From Candidatus Saccharimonadota bacterium (GTDB lineage: Bacteria > Patescibacteriota > Saccharimonadia > Saccharimonadales > Saccharimonadaceae): 61,007 nucleotides of DNA. Below, in pieces: positions 33,338 to 41,702 of the stretch. The DNA lies in contig JAFWIK010000011.1 in NCBI GenBank assembly GCA_017514905.1, positions 1-61,007 of the forward strand, written 5' to 3'. The notes under the pieces are model-generated. The model saw only the letters and a list, made by a program, of their open reading frames with translations. It searched no databases and had not been told where the DNA came from. Every line of letters starts with the position of its first letter. Position 1 is the first letter of the stretch. Both the position numbers and the translations under genes were made by a program.

Positions 33338-34309
33338 TTAATCAGGTTTGCAAATTCTTTTTGCTCCCATAGCGTGATCGGTCTTTTTTCCTCCACGCTC
33401 ATAACTCTGTATTGTTCTAACTACTGGTATCTTCCGGCCTTTGCCAGTCCAGTAAACGCACGTATGAGTTCTCACGTGATGACGCCGCGGTGAAGCATGT
33501 GTATGCTCCGCCTCAACAATTACCTCTTCTTTTCTCTCGCTAGGCGGAATCAAATCATCCAGATTAAAAGCCGCCCTTAAACTAGTCTTTGCATCAGGCA
33601 ATTTTTCTAAAACCACCGAATCGTCGAACCTCCATTCCGAGGCCTGTAACCTCTTAGAATCTACCCGACCTCTTCTCACTACTCTGTTTACCTTCACAAC
33701 CTTACGTTCCTGCCGATAAACCGACAGAAATGCCACTAAAAACAAAGTATAAGCAGCTGTGACCATACCAAGCTCATCCGCAAAAAAATCCCCAAGCTGC
33801 CGCTTTGCTATCTGATCAATAGTCTGATCGTTCAACGGAAAATAAATCAACGCGTCATGCTTTATCATCGTCACGTCAAAATCACCATTTTCCCTCTGAC
33901 TAATCAAAAAACCTATAGATGTTTTTTCTTTTTTCAACTCCATAATCACCAGAATCGCTGGAAATGGTAATTTCAAATCCTTCAAGTCATCGGCAGGCAT
34001 CCTGTCTACAGCATCCTCCAACATTTCATCACTCAATACAAACGTCTGCTGATAATTACACCATTCCTTGAAACTAATCAATGCAAAAACCGCCACCGTT
34101 GAATTTGTCATCTCTTTTTCATCTCTAGTAGTATCACTACAAAACTTCATCACATAGTCCGAAAGTGGTACCCCCAACTTCTTAGCATCCGCTACAAAGT
34201 TACAACCTTCAATGTCACCTTCAAATGCATCCGCAAAAAACTTATTTTTTCTCAAAAATTTCACAGCCAAAGAATTCTTGTCTAACTTGTACCTGTTAAT
34301 GGTCTTCAT
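33338..34309 (-). CDS. Accessory protein, paralogue of 32133
   Basis: This 323-residue protein of unknown function shares LDKNSLAV, KKLGVPLSDYV, PFPAILVIMELK, IYFPLNDQTI, LIPPSERKEEVIV and a C-terminal SPRRHHVRTHTCVYWTGKG with the preceding paralogue. There is no signal peptide; a hydrophobic stretch (TAAYTLFLVAFLSV, about residues 196-209) may be a buried helix. A strong promoter, a leader of about 60 nt and a GAGAGGGGG ribosome-binding site precede the ATG. The tandem, separately transcribed copies suggest an accessory function that benefits from variants. Confidence 0.55.
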   Translation of the reverse strand: MKTINRYKLDKNSLAVKFLRKNKFFADAFEGDIEGCNFVADAKKLGVPLSDYVMKFCSDTTRDEKEMTNSTVAVFALISFKEWCNYQQTFVLSDEMLEDAVDRMPADDLKDLKLPFPAILVIMELKKEKTSIGFLISQRENGDFDVTMIKHDALIYFPLNDQTIDQIAKRQLGDFFADELGMVTAAYTLFLVAFLSVYRQERKVVKVNRVVRRGRVDSKRLQASEWRFDDSVVLEKLPDAKTSLRAAFNLDDLIPPSERKEEVIVEAEHTHASPRRHHVRTHTCVYWTGKGRKIPVVRTIQSYERGGKKTDHAMGAKRICKPD

Positions 34310-34376
34310 CTTATATTCCCCCTCTCTGCAAACCTGTTAAACAACAAATTACCAAAAATCAGGTAATCACACTTAC

Positions 34377-34405
34377 ATTATATCATATTTTAGCATAAAA
34401 GTCAA
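34377..34405 (-). promoter_or_regulatory. Promoter of the 33338 gene
   Basis: TTGACT (34405-34400) and TATAAT (34382-34377) on minus are 17 bp apart. Confidence 0.82.
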
Positions 34406-34462
34406 CTATTACAGCACTTCCACCCCTTGAAAAAACTCTGTTTTTGTAGTAATATTAAGCTA

Positions 34463-35251
34463 ATGGATGAAAATCAGATCATATTAATCGATAAGCCCGC
34501 CGACATTTCTAGCTTTGGTGTAGTTGCTAAGGTTCGCGGCTTTCTCAAGGCTCAGTTTAATCACAAAATCAAAGTCGGTCACACCGGAACGTTGGACCCC
34601 TTCGCCACCGGCCTCCTCATCATTTTGACTGGCAAAAACACCAAAAAATCTTCCGAGTTTCTCAAGCTCGACAAAATCTACGACGCCACCCTGAAGCTTG
34701 GTTACACTTCCACCACTGGCGACCCAGAGGGGCAGATTGTGCCATATAAAGAATCTGAAGAGCTTCAACGACATTTCAGTGAAGGGGGATTCCGGAGCGC
34801 GGCAGCGCGAGGATTAGCGCGCTCGCCCCGTGGCAGACCGCCCCTTGGGACGCGGACGACCCGAAGGGTCGACGGGCGCGAGCGACGCGACCCCGAACGA
34901 AATGTCGTTGAAGCTGCGATTAAATCATTTGTGGGTAAAATCACCCAAACTCCTCCCAGGTTCTCCGCCATCAAAGTAAACGGTGAGCGTGCTTACAAAC
35001 TCGCCAGAAAAGGCAAAAATTTTGAAATTCCCTCTCGCAAAGTCGAAATCTACAGCATTGATATCTTAGATTACCACTATCCCGAGCTCCAAATCCGCGT
35101 CCACTGCAGCTCCGGCACTTATATCCGCACCCTCGCCGAAGATATCGGCAAAAAACTCGGTACCGGCGCTTATCTCACTTCCCTTCGCCGTCTTAAAATC
35201 GGTAACTACGACGTCAGAAACGCCTTACCTCTCTCTCATTTCGCCAAATAG
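34463..35251 (+). CDS. truB: tRNA pseudouridine-55 synthase TruB with an in-frame palindromic insertion
   Basis: This 262-residue protein has IDKPADISSFGVVAKVR at the start, the catalytic HTGTLDPFATGLL with its Asp, LGYTSTTGDPEG, and the later TPPRFSAIKVNGERAYKLARKG and CSSGTYIRTLAEDIG. TruB makes pseudouridine 55 in the T loop of tRNAs. The palindromic element at 34761-34915 adds about 45 residues rich in Arg, Gly and Pro between EELQRHF and VVEAAIKSFVGK, a surface loop before a helix. The C-terminal RNA-binding extension is absent. The start at 34463 is chosen because TAATAT ends 7 bp before; a GTG-type upstream extension to 34427 is not supported. Confidence 0.93.
   Translation: MDENQIILIDKPADISSFGVVAKVRGFLKAQFNHKIKVGHTGTLDPFATGLLIILTGKNTKKSSEFLKLDKIYDATLKLGYTSTTGDPEGQIVPYKESEELQRHFSEGGFRSAAARGLARSPRGRPPLGTRTTRRVDGRERRDPERNVVEAAIKSFVGKITQTPPRFSAIKVNGERAYKLARKGKNFEIPSRKVEIYSIDILDYHYPELQIRVHCSSGTYIRTLAEDIGKKLGTGAYLTSLRRLKIGNYDVRNALPLSHFAK
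34761..34915 (+). repeat. GC-rich palindromic element, copy B (in truB)
   Basis: The arms AGCTTCAACGACATTTC and complement are perfect over 17 bp. The core is the most diverged but keeps TTCCGGAG, CGCCCCGTGGC, GGACGACCC-GAA-GGGTCGACGGG and GCGAGCGACGC. Differences from the lepA copy often preserve pairing (GCGC-GGCA-GCGC instead of GGT-TACG-ACC). The reading frame is shifted relative to the lepA, recX and tsaE-tsaB copies, yet contains no stop. Confidence 0.82.
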
Positions 35252-35286
35252 ATCCTTGTTTTGTTTTTTTGTGCTAAAATAAAGTT

Positions 35287-35868
35287 ATGTTAATCACTAA
35301 CTCGCATTTGCAAGGTACTCCAATTCTTAGTGTCCAAGCCGGTGGATCAATTGGCCATCTAGAAGCCGCTATCATTGATCCTGATTCTCTCAAAATTATC
35401 GCTTTTCGTGTTCATGGCGCACCCGATAAAACCGCCAATATTCTCGACGTTCAAAGCATCCGCGAGTATTCTAGCCTAGGCGTGGTAATCGACGATGCCG
35501 ATGAACTCATTAGTTCAGAAGACGTCATCAAAATCAAAAATGTTCTTGACCTCAATTTTGATCTTTTAAATCTCAAAGTTGAGACCAAAAAAGGCTCCAA
35601 ACTTGGACACGTCATAGATTTTACCGTCACACCAGAAGATTTCATCGTGCAACAACTCATCGTCAAACGCCCTGTCGTCAAATCTTTTCTTGACTCTGAA
35701 CTGACTATTCCTCGCACCGAAATTGTCGAAATCACTGATTACAAAATAATTGTCAAAGACGAAGAAAAAACCATCAAAGAACGCGCCGAAAAAGAAGATT
35801 TTGTCCCCAATTTTGTCAATCCCTTTAGAAAAACCGACTACGTTTCTGCCGAAAATTCCGACAACTAA
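35287..35868 (+). CDS. PRC-barrel domain protein
   Basis: This 193-residue protein appears to contain two PRC-barrel-like repeats. The first includes GTPILSVQAGGSIGHLEAAIIDPDSLKI with its Gly-x-Ile/Leu turn; the second includes KGSKLGHVIDFTVTPEDFIVQQLIV. PRC barrels occur in RimM and in photosynthetic reaction-centre H subunits, and standalone ones are of unknown role. TAAAAT ends 6 bp before the ATG, indicating leaderless expression. It follows truB by 35 bp. The stop overlaps the convergent recX stop by a few bases. Confidence 0.75.
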   Translation: MLITNSHLQGTPILSVQAGGSIGHLEAAIIDPDSLKIIAFRVHGAPDKTANILDVQSIREYSSLGVVIDDADELISSEDVIKIKNVLDLNFDLLNLKVETKKGSKLGHVIDFTVTPEDFIVQQLIVKRPVVKSFLDSELTIPRTEIVEITDYKIIVKDEEKTIKERAEKEDFVPNFVNPFRKTDYVSAENSDN

Positions 35869-36653
35869 TCGCTTGTCTCTTTACACTCTTGCACCGTCTC
35901 TTTCACTAAATCATAGGGAAACCCTTGTCGCACCAAGTATTCAATTAGCTTCTCATCGTCATACTTTGCTCGTTTCTTATTAATCATCTTCAAAAGTTCT
36001 TCTTTGTCATCTCGTGCGTCCAACACTTCGTCAATAATCTCCCTCGAAACACCCTTTTTCATGAGCTCCATTCTTAGTCGCTTCTTCGAAATCCCCTTCT
36101 TCACAAAACGGTTTTCCACATAGTACTTCGCGAATGCCCGGTCGTCCAAATACCCCCGCACCGAAAGACGTTCTAATACCTTATCAGAAAGTCCAGAAAC
36201 TTCCCCTCGGACACGCTCGTCTCGGCCCGTCGTCACGGGCGAGACTTCGCTAACTCGCTCCCCGTTGGTCGCGAAATGTCCTCGGGAAATGTTTCTGGAC
36301 TTTCTAAACAAATAATCTCGCACCTCTTTTTCAGATCTTGGGCGTATCAATACCCACTCAAGCGTCCTCTGATATAGTTTGCCAAATTCACTCGCCCTTC
36401 TTAATTCCGCCAACTCGTCTTCAGACAATACTCTTCCAACCTTTAGCTTATAATCCACTACTTGTGCCACATCTAGCGAAAGCTCAAATTTACCGTTTAT
36501 AAACACATTCACTCGATTCGGATTCTTCACTCCTTGTTTCAAAGCCGTGATTTTAAAACCATCGACTTTTAAAGCTTCAGCTTCCGTTAAAGCGGAGTTT
36601 TCACTAGCTTTTTCCCGACTCGACCCTTCATCCTTTAGGCTAAAAATCTCCAT
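35865..36653 (-). CDS. recX: Regulatory protein RecX with an in-frame palindromic insertion
   Basis: This 262-residue protein carries RecX-type three-helix repeats: LYQRTLEWVLIRPRSEKEVRDYL, then LERLSVRGYLDDRAFAKYYVENR, and GVSREIIDEVLDA and ending LVRQGFPYDLVKETVQ. RecX modulates RecA filaments; recA lies two genes upstream in the same operon. The start at 36653 overlaps the Nudix stop by one base (TGATG), favouring it over an ATG at 36680. The element at 36186-36305 interrupts the first repeat after DYLFRK and adds about 38 residues, including SPVTTGRDERVRG. A long N-terminal segment before the repeats is also present. Confidence 0.85.
   Translation of the reverse strand: MEIFSLKDEGSSREKASENSALTEAEALKVDGFKITALKQGVKNPNRVNVFINGKFELSLDVAQVVDYKLKVGRVLSEDELAELRRASEFGKLYQRTLEWVLIRPRSEKEVRDYLFRKSRNISRGHFATNGERVSEVSPVTTGRDERVRGEVSGLSDKVLERLSVRGYLDDRAFAKYYVENRFVKKGISKKRLRMELMKKGVSREIIDEVLDARDDKEELLKMINKKRAKYDDEKLIEYLVRQGFPYDLVKETVQECKETSD
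36186..36305 (-). repeat. GC-rich palindromic element, copy R (in recX)
   Basis: The arms AGAAAGTCCAGAAAC and complement are perfect over 15 bp, continuing to TTTCCC/GGGGAA and GGACA/TGTCC. The core on the recX strand keeps GGACATTTCG (as in copy P) and the CCCG-TGACGA-CGGG hairpin. The translated SPVTTG matches the frame used in the lepA copy (and VPVTTG in tsaE-tsaB). Confidence 0.85.
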
Positions 36654-37210
36654 CAGATTAGCCCGTGCATTCTTAACCAATTATTTAATGTCAAAAAGGT
36701 AAATTCATCTTCCCTTAATGGTTTTTTGGCAAATTTTTTTCTGAATTCTTCCATTTCCTCATAGGGCACCCATTTAATTTCACTTACCTCACCATCATCA
36801 AACTTAAATTCGTCTTTTCTCCTTGTAAAATCCACTACATAAACCCAAGCAAACCTATTTCGGTTAAACGGAGCCTCAATCATAAATTGTAAATCTTTCG
36901 CTTCAATTTTTACGCCAATTTCTTCTCTTGTTTCGCGTATCGCTGCCTCCACCAAAGTCTCGCCCAAATTAACGTGTCCACCCGCCGAAATATCATAATC
37001 ACCCGGATACCGATCAACTTTTTCGGATCTTTTTTGCCACAAAAATTCCAGCCCGCCCTTATCATTTAAACGATACAAAAACACAATCGCCACCCCCACA
37101 ATTTTATTTGAACCAGTTACCTCAGGATTACCTAATGTAGAATCCCACCCTTCACCGAGAATAGGCTCCCCATCAGAAGCGTAAACTTGCCACAGCTCGT
37201 CTTTATGCAT
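36653..37210 (-). CDS. Nudix hydrolase (isopentenyl-diphosphate-isomerase-like subfamily)
   Basis: This 185-residue protein starts [10 protein letters not shown] at 37210, overlapping the recA stop by 8 bp (ATGCATAA). The Nudix box is [18 protein letters not shown] followed by REEIGV. The N-terminal [14 protein letters not shown] and [20 protein letters not shown] resemble the YfcD/IDI-like group of Nudix proteins. The substrate is not predictable. An ATG at 37243 would overlap recA by 41 bp and is less likely. It is co-transcribed with recA and recX. Confidence 0.82.
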   Translation of the reverse strand: MHKDELWQVYASDGEPILGEGWDSTLGNPEVTGSNKIVGVAIVFLYRLNDKGGLEFLWQKRSEKVDRYPGDYDISAGGHVNLGETLVEAAIRETREEIGVKIEAKDLQFMIEAPFNRNRFAWVYVVDFTRRKDEFKFDDGEVSEIKWVPYEEMEEFRKKFAKKPLREDEFTFLTLNNWLRMHGLI

Positions 37211-38234
37211 CAGCGGCAGCTTTCTCTCGTACTTTTGCTTCAATCTCTGCCATCAACTCTGGTTTTTCCTTAAACAGTTTCTTTACCGCTTCACGTCCTT
37301 GGCCCAGAGTTTCACCGTTGTATTTAATAAACGCGCCAGATTTTTCTAACACACCGTAAGAAACCCCGAGGTCTAAGACGTCCCCAGCTTTTGAAATCCC
37401 TTCGTTATACATAATGTCAAACTCTGCCGTCTTAAATGGCGCTGCAATTTTATTTTTCACCACCTTGATCTTAGTGCGGTTACCAGAAATATTGTCTCCT
37501 TCCTTAATCTGCCCGATCCGCCGAATATCTACTCTCACTGACGCGTAAAACTTCAATGCATTACCACCTGTCGTAGTCTCTGGATTGCCAAACATCACAC
37601 CAATTTTCATCCGGATCTGATTAATAAAGATCACTGTTGCACGCGATTTGCTAATAATACCTGTAAGTTTCCGCATTGCTTGCGACATCAAACGTGCCTG
37701 AAGGCCCATCTGCGCATCGCCCATTTCGCCGTCAATTTCCGCTTGCGGCACCAACGCCGCCACTGAATCTACCACAATGAGGTCTACTGCATTAGAACGT
37801 ACCAAAGTTTCACAAATTTCAAGCGCCTGTTCCCCATTATCTGGCTGTGAAATCAGAAGGTCTGTTGTATTGACACCAATTTTTTTCGCATAAGCCGGAT
37901 CTAAAGCGTGTTCCGCATCGATAAACGCCGCTTGACCACCTTGTTTCTGGATTTCCGCAATCGCGTGAAGCGCCAAAGTAGTCTTCCCAGAAGATTCTGG
38001 CCCGTAAATTTCAATAATTCTACCCTTTGGCCAACCTCCACCAAGTGCCAAATCCAGCGACAAAGACCCCGAAGGCAAAAGCTCTACGTCCATTTTTGGC
38101 GTCTCACCCAGCTTCATAATTGAGCCATCGCCAAACTGTTTTGTAATTTGTGCAATCGCAAGTTTCAAAGCCTCACTCTTGCCACTGTCTTCTTTAGAAT
38201 TTTTCTTTTCCACCACCGCATCTTTTTTTGCCAT
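37203..38234 (-). CDS. recA: Recombinase RecA
   Basis: This 343-residue RecA has Walker [10 protein letters not shown], Walker [15 protein letters not shown], loop L1 and L2 regions ([40 protein letters not shown]) and a full C-terminal domain. It forms filaments on single-stranded DNA for recombination and SOS-type control. A TATAAT box and a GAAAGG ribosome-binding site precede the ATG, giving a short leader. The operon order is recA, Nudix, recX. Confidence 0.97.
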   Translation of the reverse strand: MAKKDAVVEKKNSKEDSGKSEALKLAIAQITKQFGDGSIMKLGETPKMDVELLPSGSLSLDLALGGGWPKGRIIEIYGPESSGKTTLALHAIAEIQKQGGQAAFIDAEHALDPAYAKKIGVNTTDLLISQPDNGEQALEICETLVRSNAVDLIVVDSVAALVPQAEIDGEMGDAQMGLQARLMSQAMRKLTGIISKSRATVIFINQIRMKIGVMFGNPETTTGGNALKFYASVRVDIRRIGQIKEGDNISGNRTKIKVVKNKIAAPFKTAEFDIMYNEGISKAGDVLDLGVSYGVLEKSGAFIKYNGETLGQGREAVKKLFKEKPELMAEIEAKVREKAAADA

Positions 38235-38357
38235 AATAGTATTACCTTTCTGTATATATTATACATTAAATTTTTGACATCCGCCACCCCATTTTTTGCC
38301 CTTATAGCACAGCCTCAAAAATTTTACAACCCCCCTCACGAATGGTATAATGATTCT

Positions 38358-39356
38358 ATGCGTGTAAACGAAAACATTTTGATTTCTAGTCTTACTACTA
38401 TGCGCCTCGGCGGCCCAGCTCGCTATGTCTTAGAAGTCGAAACTCCTAGAGATGTCGCCGACGCTTTTGGCTTCGCCGCTCAGTATCGTCTCCCGACCTT
38501 TATCCTCGGCTACGGCGCCAACACTATCGGCCACGACGAAGGCTTTAGTGGTGTCATCATTATCAATCGTATGCGTGGCATCTCCGAAACCGATACTGGC
38601 ATTAAAGTCATGGGAGGTGAATACTGGGATAATGTCGTCGCTTATGCCTGCGATAGAGGCCTCACTGGCATCGAAGCTTTATCTAAAATCCCAGGTCTCG
38701 CCGGCGCCGCTCCCGTCCAGAACATCGGTGCCTACGGTCAACAAATTTCTGATGTACTCGAAAGCATCGACGTCTATGATTCTTCCACTCAAACTTTCAA
38801 AACACTCACCCAATCCGACCTTAACTTTTCTTATCGCCAAAGCATTCTCAATACCACCGAGCGCAATCGTTATTTCGTCATATCTCTTAACCTCAACCTC
38901 AAACCCGGCCAAATGCTCCGTCCATTCTATAATTCCATCGAAAGATACATCTCCGATCACAATTGCACTGACTTCAGTCCGAATGGCGTCCGCACTATTG
39001 TCTCTGCTATTCGCGCCGACAAACTGCCAGACCCTCTGGTTAAACCCAGCGCCGGCTCCTTTTTCAAAAATATCTACCTTTCCAATAAAGATGCTGAAAT
39101 CGCCGAAGACAAAGGTTATCCAGTCCACCGTGGCAACGATGGCAACAAAATCAATTCTGGCTGGCTCATCGAACAAGCCGGTTTCAAAGGTAAACTTCTT
39201 CACGGTTTTCGCGTCAACGATAAAGCCTGCCTCGTCCTCATCAACGAATCCGCAAGAAGCTACAACGACCTCGTCAAGGCTCGCAGCGAAATCACCGGCA
39301 AAGTCTACGATAAATTTGGCTATTGGCTAGACCAAGAGCCCGTGGAGCTCCAATGA
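38358..39356 (+). CDS. murB: UDP-N-acetylenolpyruvoylglucosamine reductase (MurB)
   Basis: This 332-residue FAD enzyme has the FAD-binding signatures LILGYGANTIGH-like ILGYGANTIGHDEGF and SKIPGLAGAAPVQNIGAYGQ, the catalytic serine region PSAGSFFKNI, and SGWLIEQAGFKG. It reduces enolpyruvyl-UDP-GlcNAc to UDP-MurNAc. TATAAT ends exactly 6 bp before the ATG at 38358, so an extended in-frame start at 38148 is rejected. folD starts inside its stop (ATGA overlap at 39353), so the two genes are translationally coupled. Confidence 0.95.
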   Translation: MRVNENILISSLTTMRLGGPARYVLEVETPRDVADAFGFAAQYRLPTFILGYGANTIGHDEGFSGVIIINRMRGISETDTGIKVMGGEYWDNVVAYACDRGLTGIEALSKIPGLAGAAPVQNIGAYGQQISDVLESIDVYDSSTQTFKTLTQSDLNFSYRQSILNTTERNRYFVISLNLNLKPGQMLRPFYNSIERYISDHNCTDFSPNGVRTIVSAIRADKLPDPLVKPSAGSFFKNIYLSNKDAEIAEDKGYPVHRGNDGNKINSGWLIEQAGFKGKLLHGFRVNDKACLVLINESARSYNDLVKARSEITGKVYDKFGYWLDQEPVELQ

Positions 39357-40147
39357 AAATTCTCAGTGGCCGTGAACTTGCCGGTTTTATCAAGGAACGC
39401 CAGGCCCATCAAGTTGCAAGCCTAGAAAAAAAACCTAAACTTTTGATCCTACGCGACAATAATGATCCAGTCATTCAAAAATACGTCAATCTTAAAAAAG
39501 CCTATGCTAAAGATCTTGGCATCATTACCGAAGATTTTTATACCAATAGTATTGAAGAAATTGCCACTCGTATTAAAAAAGCAAATGAGGATAAAAACGT
39601 AAACGGTATCATCATTCAGCTTCCCCTCATTCATCAAAAAGATACCGAAACGCTCTGCAATCTCATTTCGCCCACAAAAGACGTCGATGGTCTCGGTGAG
39701 CACGCCGCCTATGATTCTGCCACCGCTACCGCCATCAACTGGCTCCTTACCGGCTTCGACATCAATCTAAACAATCAAAAAATCGCTATCGTCGGACGCG
39801 GCAAACTTGTCGGCGCTCCGCTCTACCGTATATTCAAAAGCTCAAACTTAAACGTCAACCTCTTTCACCGCGGCTCTGACTTGACAAAACTTAAGCAGTA
39901 TGATATAATCATCACTGCCACGGGCGTTCCGGGGCTGATTGTTGATTCTATGGTCAAACCTGGCGCCTCTATCGTTGACGCTGGTACTGCCAGCGAAAAC
40001 GGTGTCTTAAAAGGTGATATCGACGCAAAAGTCCGCGAAAGAAATGATCTTAATGCCATCACTCCTACCCTCGGTGGAGTTGGCCCCCTCACGATCTCCT
40101 GTCTTTTTGATCACGTCATTGAATCCGCCATCAGATCCCAACAATAA
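39353..40147 (+). CDS. folD: Bifunctional methylenetetrahydrofolate dehydrogenase/cyclohydrolase (FolD)
   Basis: This 264-residue enzyme interconverts methylene-, methenyl- and formyl-tetrahydrofolate with NADP. The motifs are YVNLKKAYAKDLGI (catalytic Tyr and Lys), GIIIQLPLIH, SPTKDVDGL, VGRGKLVGAPLYRI (nucleotide binding, usually GRSxxVGxP) and TPTLGGVGPLT (usually TPVPGGVGPMT). The small changes in the two glycine-rich motifs are noticeable but conservative. It overlaps the murB stop by ATGA. Confidence 0.93.
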   Translation: MKILSGRELAGFIKERQAHQVASLEKKPKLLILRDNNDPVIQKYVNLKKAYAKDLGIITEDFYTNSIEEIATRIKKANEDKNVNGIIIQLPLIHQKDTETLCNLISPTKDVDGLGEHAAYDSATATAINWLLTGFDINLNNQKIAIVGRGKLVGAPLYRIFKSSNLNVNLFHRGSDLTKLKQYDIIITATGVPGLIVDSMVKPGASIVDAGTASENGVLKGDIDAKVRERNDLNAITPTLGGVGPLTISCLFDHVIESAIRSQQ

Positions 40148-40153
40148 AACGAC

Positions 40154-40181
40154 AAAAAACGAGCTATAAAGCTCGTTTTTT
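40154..40181. terminator. Bidirectional terminator
   Basis: The stem AAAAAACGAGC/GCTCGTTTTTT lies between the convergent folD and 40207 genes and has T-runs in both directions. Confidence 0.92.
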
Positions 40182-40206
40182 GTTATGAAGCGGTCCTCCC
40201 CACCTC

Positions 40207-41493
40207 TTACATTAACTTCTTACGGCTAGCAAGATAATAACCAAGCGTAGTTACCATCGAACCGGCACCAATCGCACCAGTCACAACAGTACCAGCACCA
40301 GTATTGACAATCGTAGTTGGAGTTTCCTCTGGAGTACTAGGATTATCAGGAGTTACTGGCTTGTCTGGATTGACAGGCTCAGGTTCCTTACAAGTCTTAT
40401 CAACCATTACGGAAGCATCGTCCTTGTAAACAGCGTCTTTCACCGTAGAACTATTTACGGTAACATTGGCCCAGTTAACTAGCTGGTTCTTGCCACAATC
40501 CATAGTTTTGTCAACTACTTTACCGGTAAAGCGTACATAAGCATTACTCTTGGCAGTATAGCTACCAATGTTAATACCAGTCGTAGTTACAGTGTTTTCC
40601 GTAATATGGAAACCATTTGGATTAGAGGCATTAAAGAGTGTAGTAGAATCAGCTACGTACTCTACGTTAGTAGGAAGTACATCACGAATCATTACATTCT
40701 TTACTTCTTCGGCGAGCAAGTTTTGGTATTCAATCTGATACTCAACCTCGTCACCGATTTTTGCGTCTACGGATTCGCTCCATTCTTTCGTACCTTTGAT
40801 ACGAACTTTTTTCTGTAATTTAGCGGCTACTGAACTGTGAACTTTCACATTAATAGTCACTACACCAGAATATTCATAACAACCAGGAATTTCACCATTC
40901 ATAGAAGTGTAACCAAGGGTCGCACCACTAGTAATGACTTCATTAGGAAGCTTGAAATCACCCTTATTGTTGTTATACATTGCTGAACCATCTACATATT
41001 CAAGATAGATGTTCTCATCAGCTACTAATTTAACTTCGTCCCAGTATCTTGTTGGGGTTGCATTCGAAGAATCGAGGTAACCCACAATTGTCTGAGTCTT
41101 AGCTACATTGGTAGGAATCGAAAAAGTAGCTTTTACATTCTTTGCAATTGCTTGCATGCCACGAGGGCTGTTATTGTGAACGAACAAACGAATCGTATAA
41201 GTTTCGCCGTCTTTCACCTTAATTTCGTTAGCATTCCAAGTTTTTACCGTTGCACCGGCTACCTTAGCACCAACGAAGTTCTTTTCATCACCGATTTTAC
41301 CGTTAGAAATCGAGTTAAACGTAATTTTATCGCCGAGTTTACCGGCATTAACCTGTTCAAGCGTATAGCTAGGACGACCATCAGCACTACCAGTATTGTC
41401 ACCCCAAGCACCAACCATCACAGGCGCAAGCGCTGCCGCTGCAACAACTGCTGCCGCAGCCACACCCGCTACAGTGTTAAAGATTTTACTCAT
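40207..41493 (-). CDS. Exported surface protein with DUF11-like domain and C-terminal sorting-like anchor
   Basis: This 428-residue protein starts MSKIFNTVAG at 41493 after an AAAGGA site. It has an Ala-rich signal peptide, a beta-rich N-terminal domain, and a DUF11-like domain (DAKIGDEVEYQIEYQNLLAEEVKNV type, then RDVLPTNVEYV). A Pro-rich spacer of repeated PDKPVTPDNP follows. The C-terminus reads TTIVNTGAGTVVTGAIGAG, a hydrophobic helix, and SRKKLM. This looks like a sortase or similar C-terminal signal with NTG in place of LPxTG. A bidirectional terminator follows the stop. Confidence 0.7.
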   Translation of the reverse strand: MSKIFNTVAGVAAAAVVAAAALAPVMVGAWGDNTGSADGRPSYTLEQVNAGKLGDKITFNSISNGKIGDEKNFVGAKVAGATVKTWNANEIKVKDGETYTIRLFVHNNSPRGMQAIAKNVKATFSIPTNVAKTQTIVGYLDSSNATPTRYWDEVKLVADENIYLEYVDGSAMYNNNKGDFKLPNEVITSGATLGYTSMNGEIPGCYEYSGVVTINVKVHSSVAAKLQKKVRIKGTKEWSESVDAKIGDEVEYQIEYQNLLAEEVKNVMIRDVLPTNVEYVADSTTLFNASNPNGFHITENTVTTTGINIGSYTAKSNAYVRFTGKVVDKTMDCGKNQLVNWANVTVNSSTVKDAVYKDDASVMVDKTCKEPEPVNPDKPVTPDNPSTPEETPTTIVNTGAGTVVTGAIGAGSMVTTLGYYLASRKKLM

Positions 41494-41621
41494 AATTGAT
41501 ATTCCTTTCATTAAAATTAAATAACGAAAAATTAATAATTCTTTTGCTTTCCTTACTAGCCGAATTGTTAATCTTCGTCCCACAACCAAATCATCTCAGT
41601 TTCAAATAATTCCAGGTTTCT

Positions 41622-41689
41622 GCCCGGCAGCATTAAAGCCGCCGGGCAAGTAATGTGCTTGGACGTTTAGCCCCGTTTTTTAAACGCCC
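41622..41689. other. Two hairpins between surface-protein genes
   Basis: In the 209-bp gap there are two strong stems: GCCCGGCGGC/GCTGCCGGGC (10 bp with one wobble) and GGGCGTTTA/TAAACGTCC (9 bp with one wobble). Neither has a clear T-run. They may end transcription of the 41703 gene or form a leader for the gene at 41493; I see no clear promoter in between. Confidence 0.5.
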
Positions 41690-41702
41690 TGCTATCAAAC
41701 CT

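Noticed and set aside
34765-34974. Open frame opposite truB
   Set aside because: It is produced by the GC-rich palindromic element, which stays open on both strands.
23168-36290. Inteins or sequencing errors as the explanation of the GC-rich insertions
   Set aside because: The inserts are far too short for inteins and lack splice motifs; they keep frame, recur with related cores and fold into hairpins, which errors would not do.
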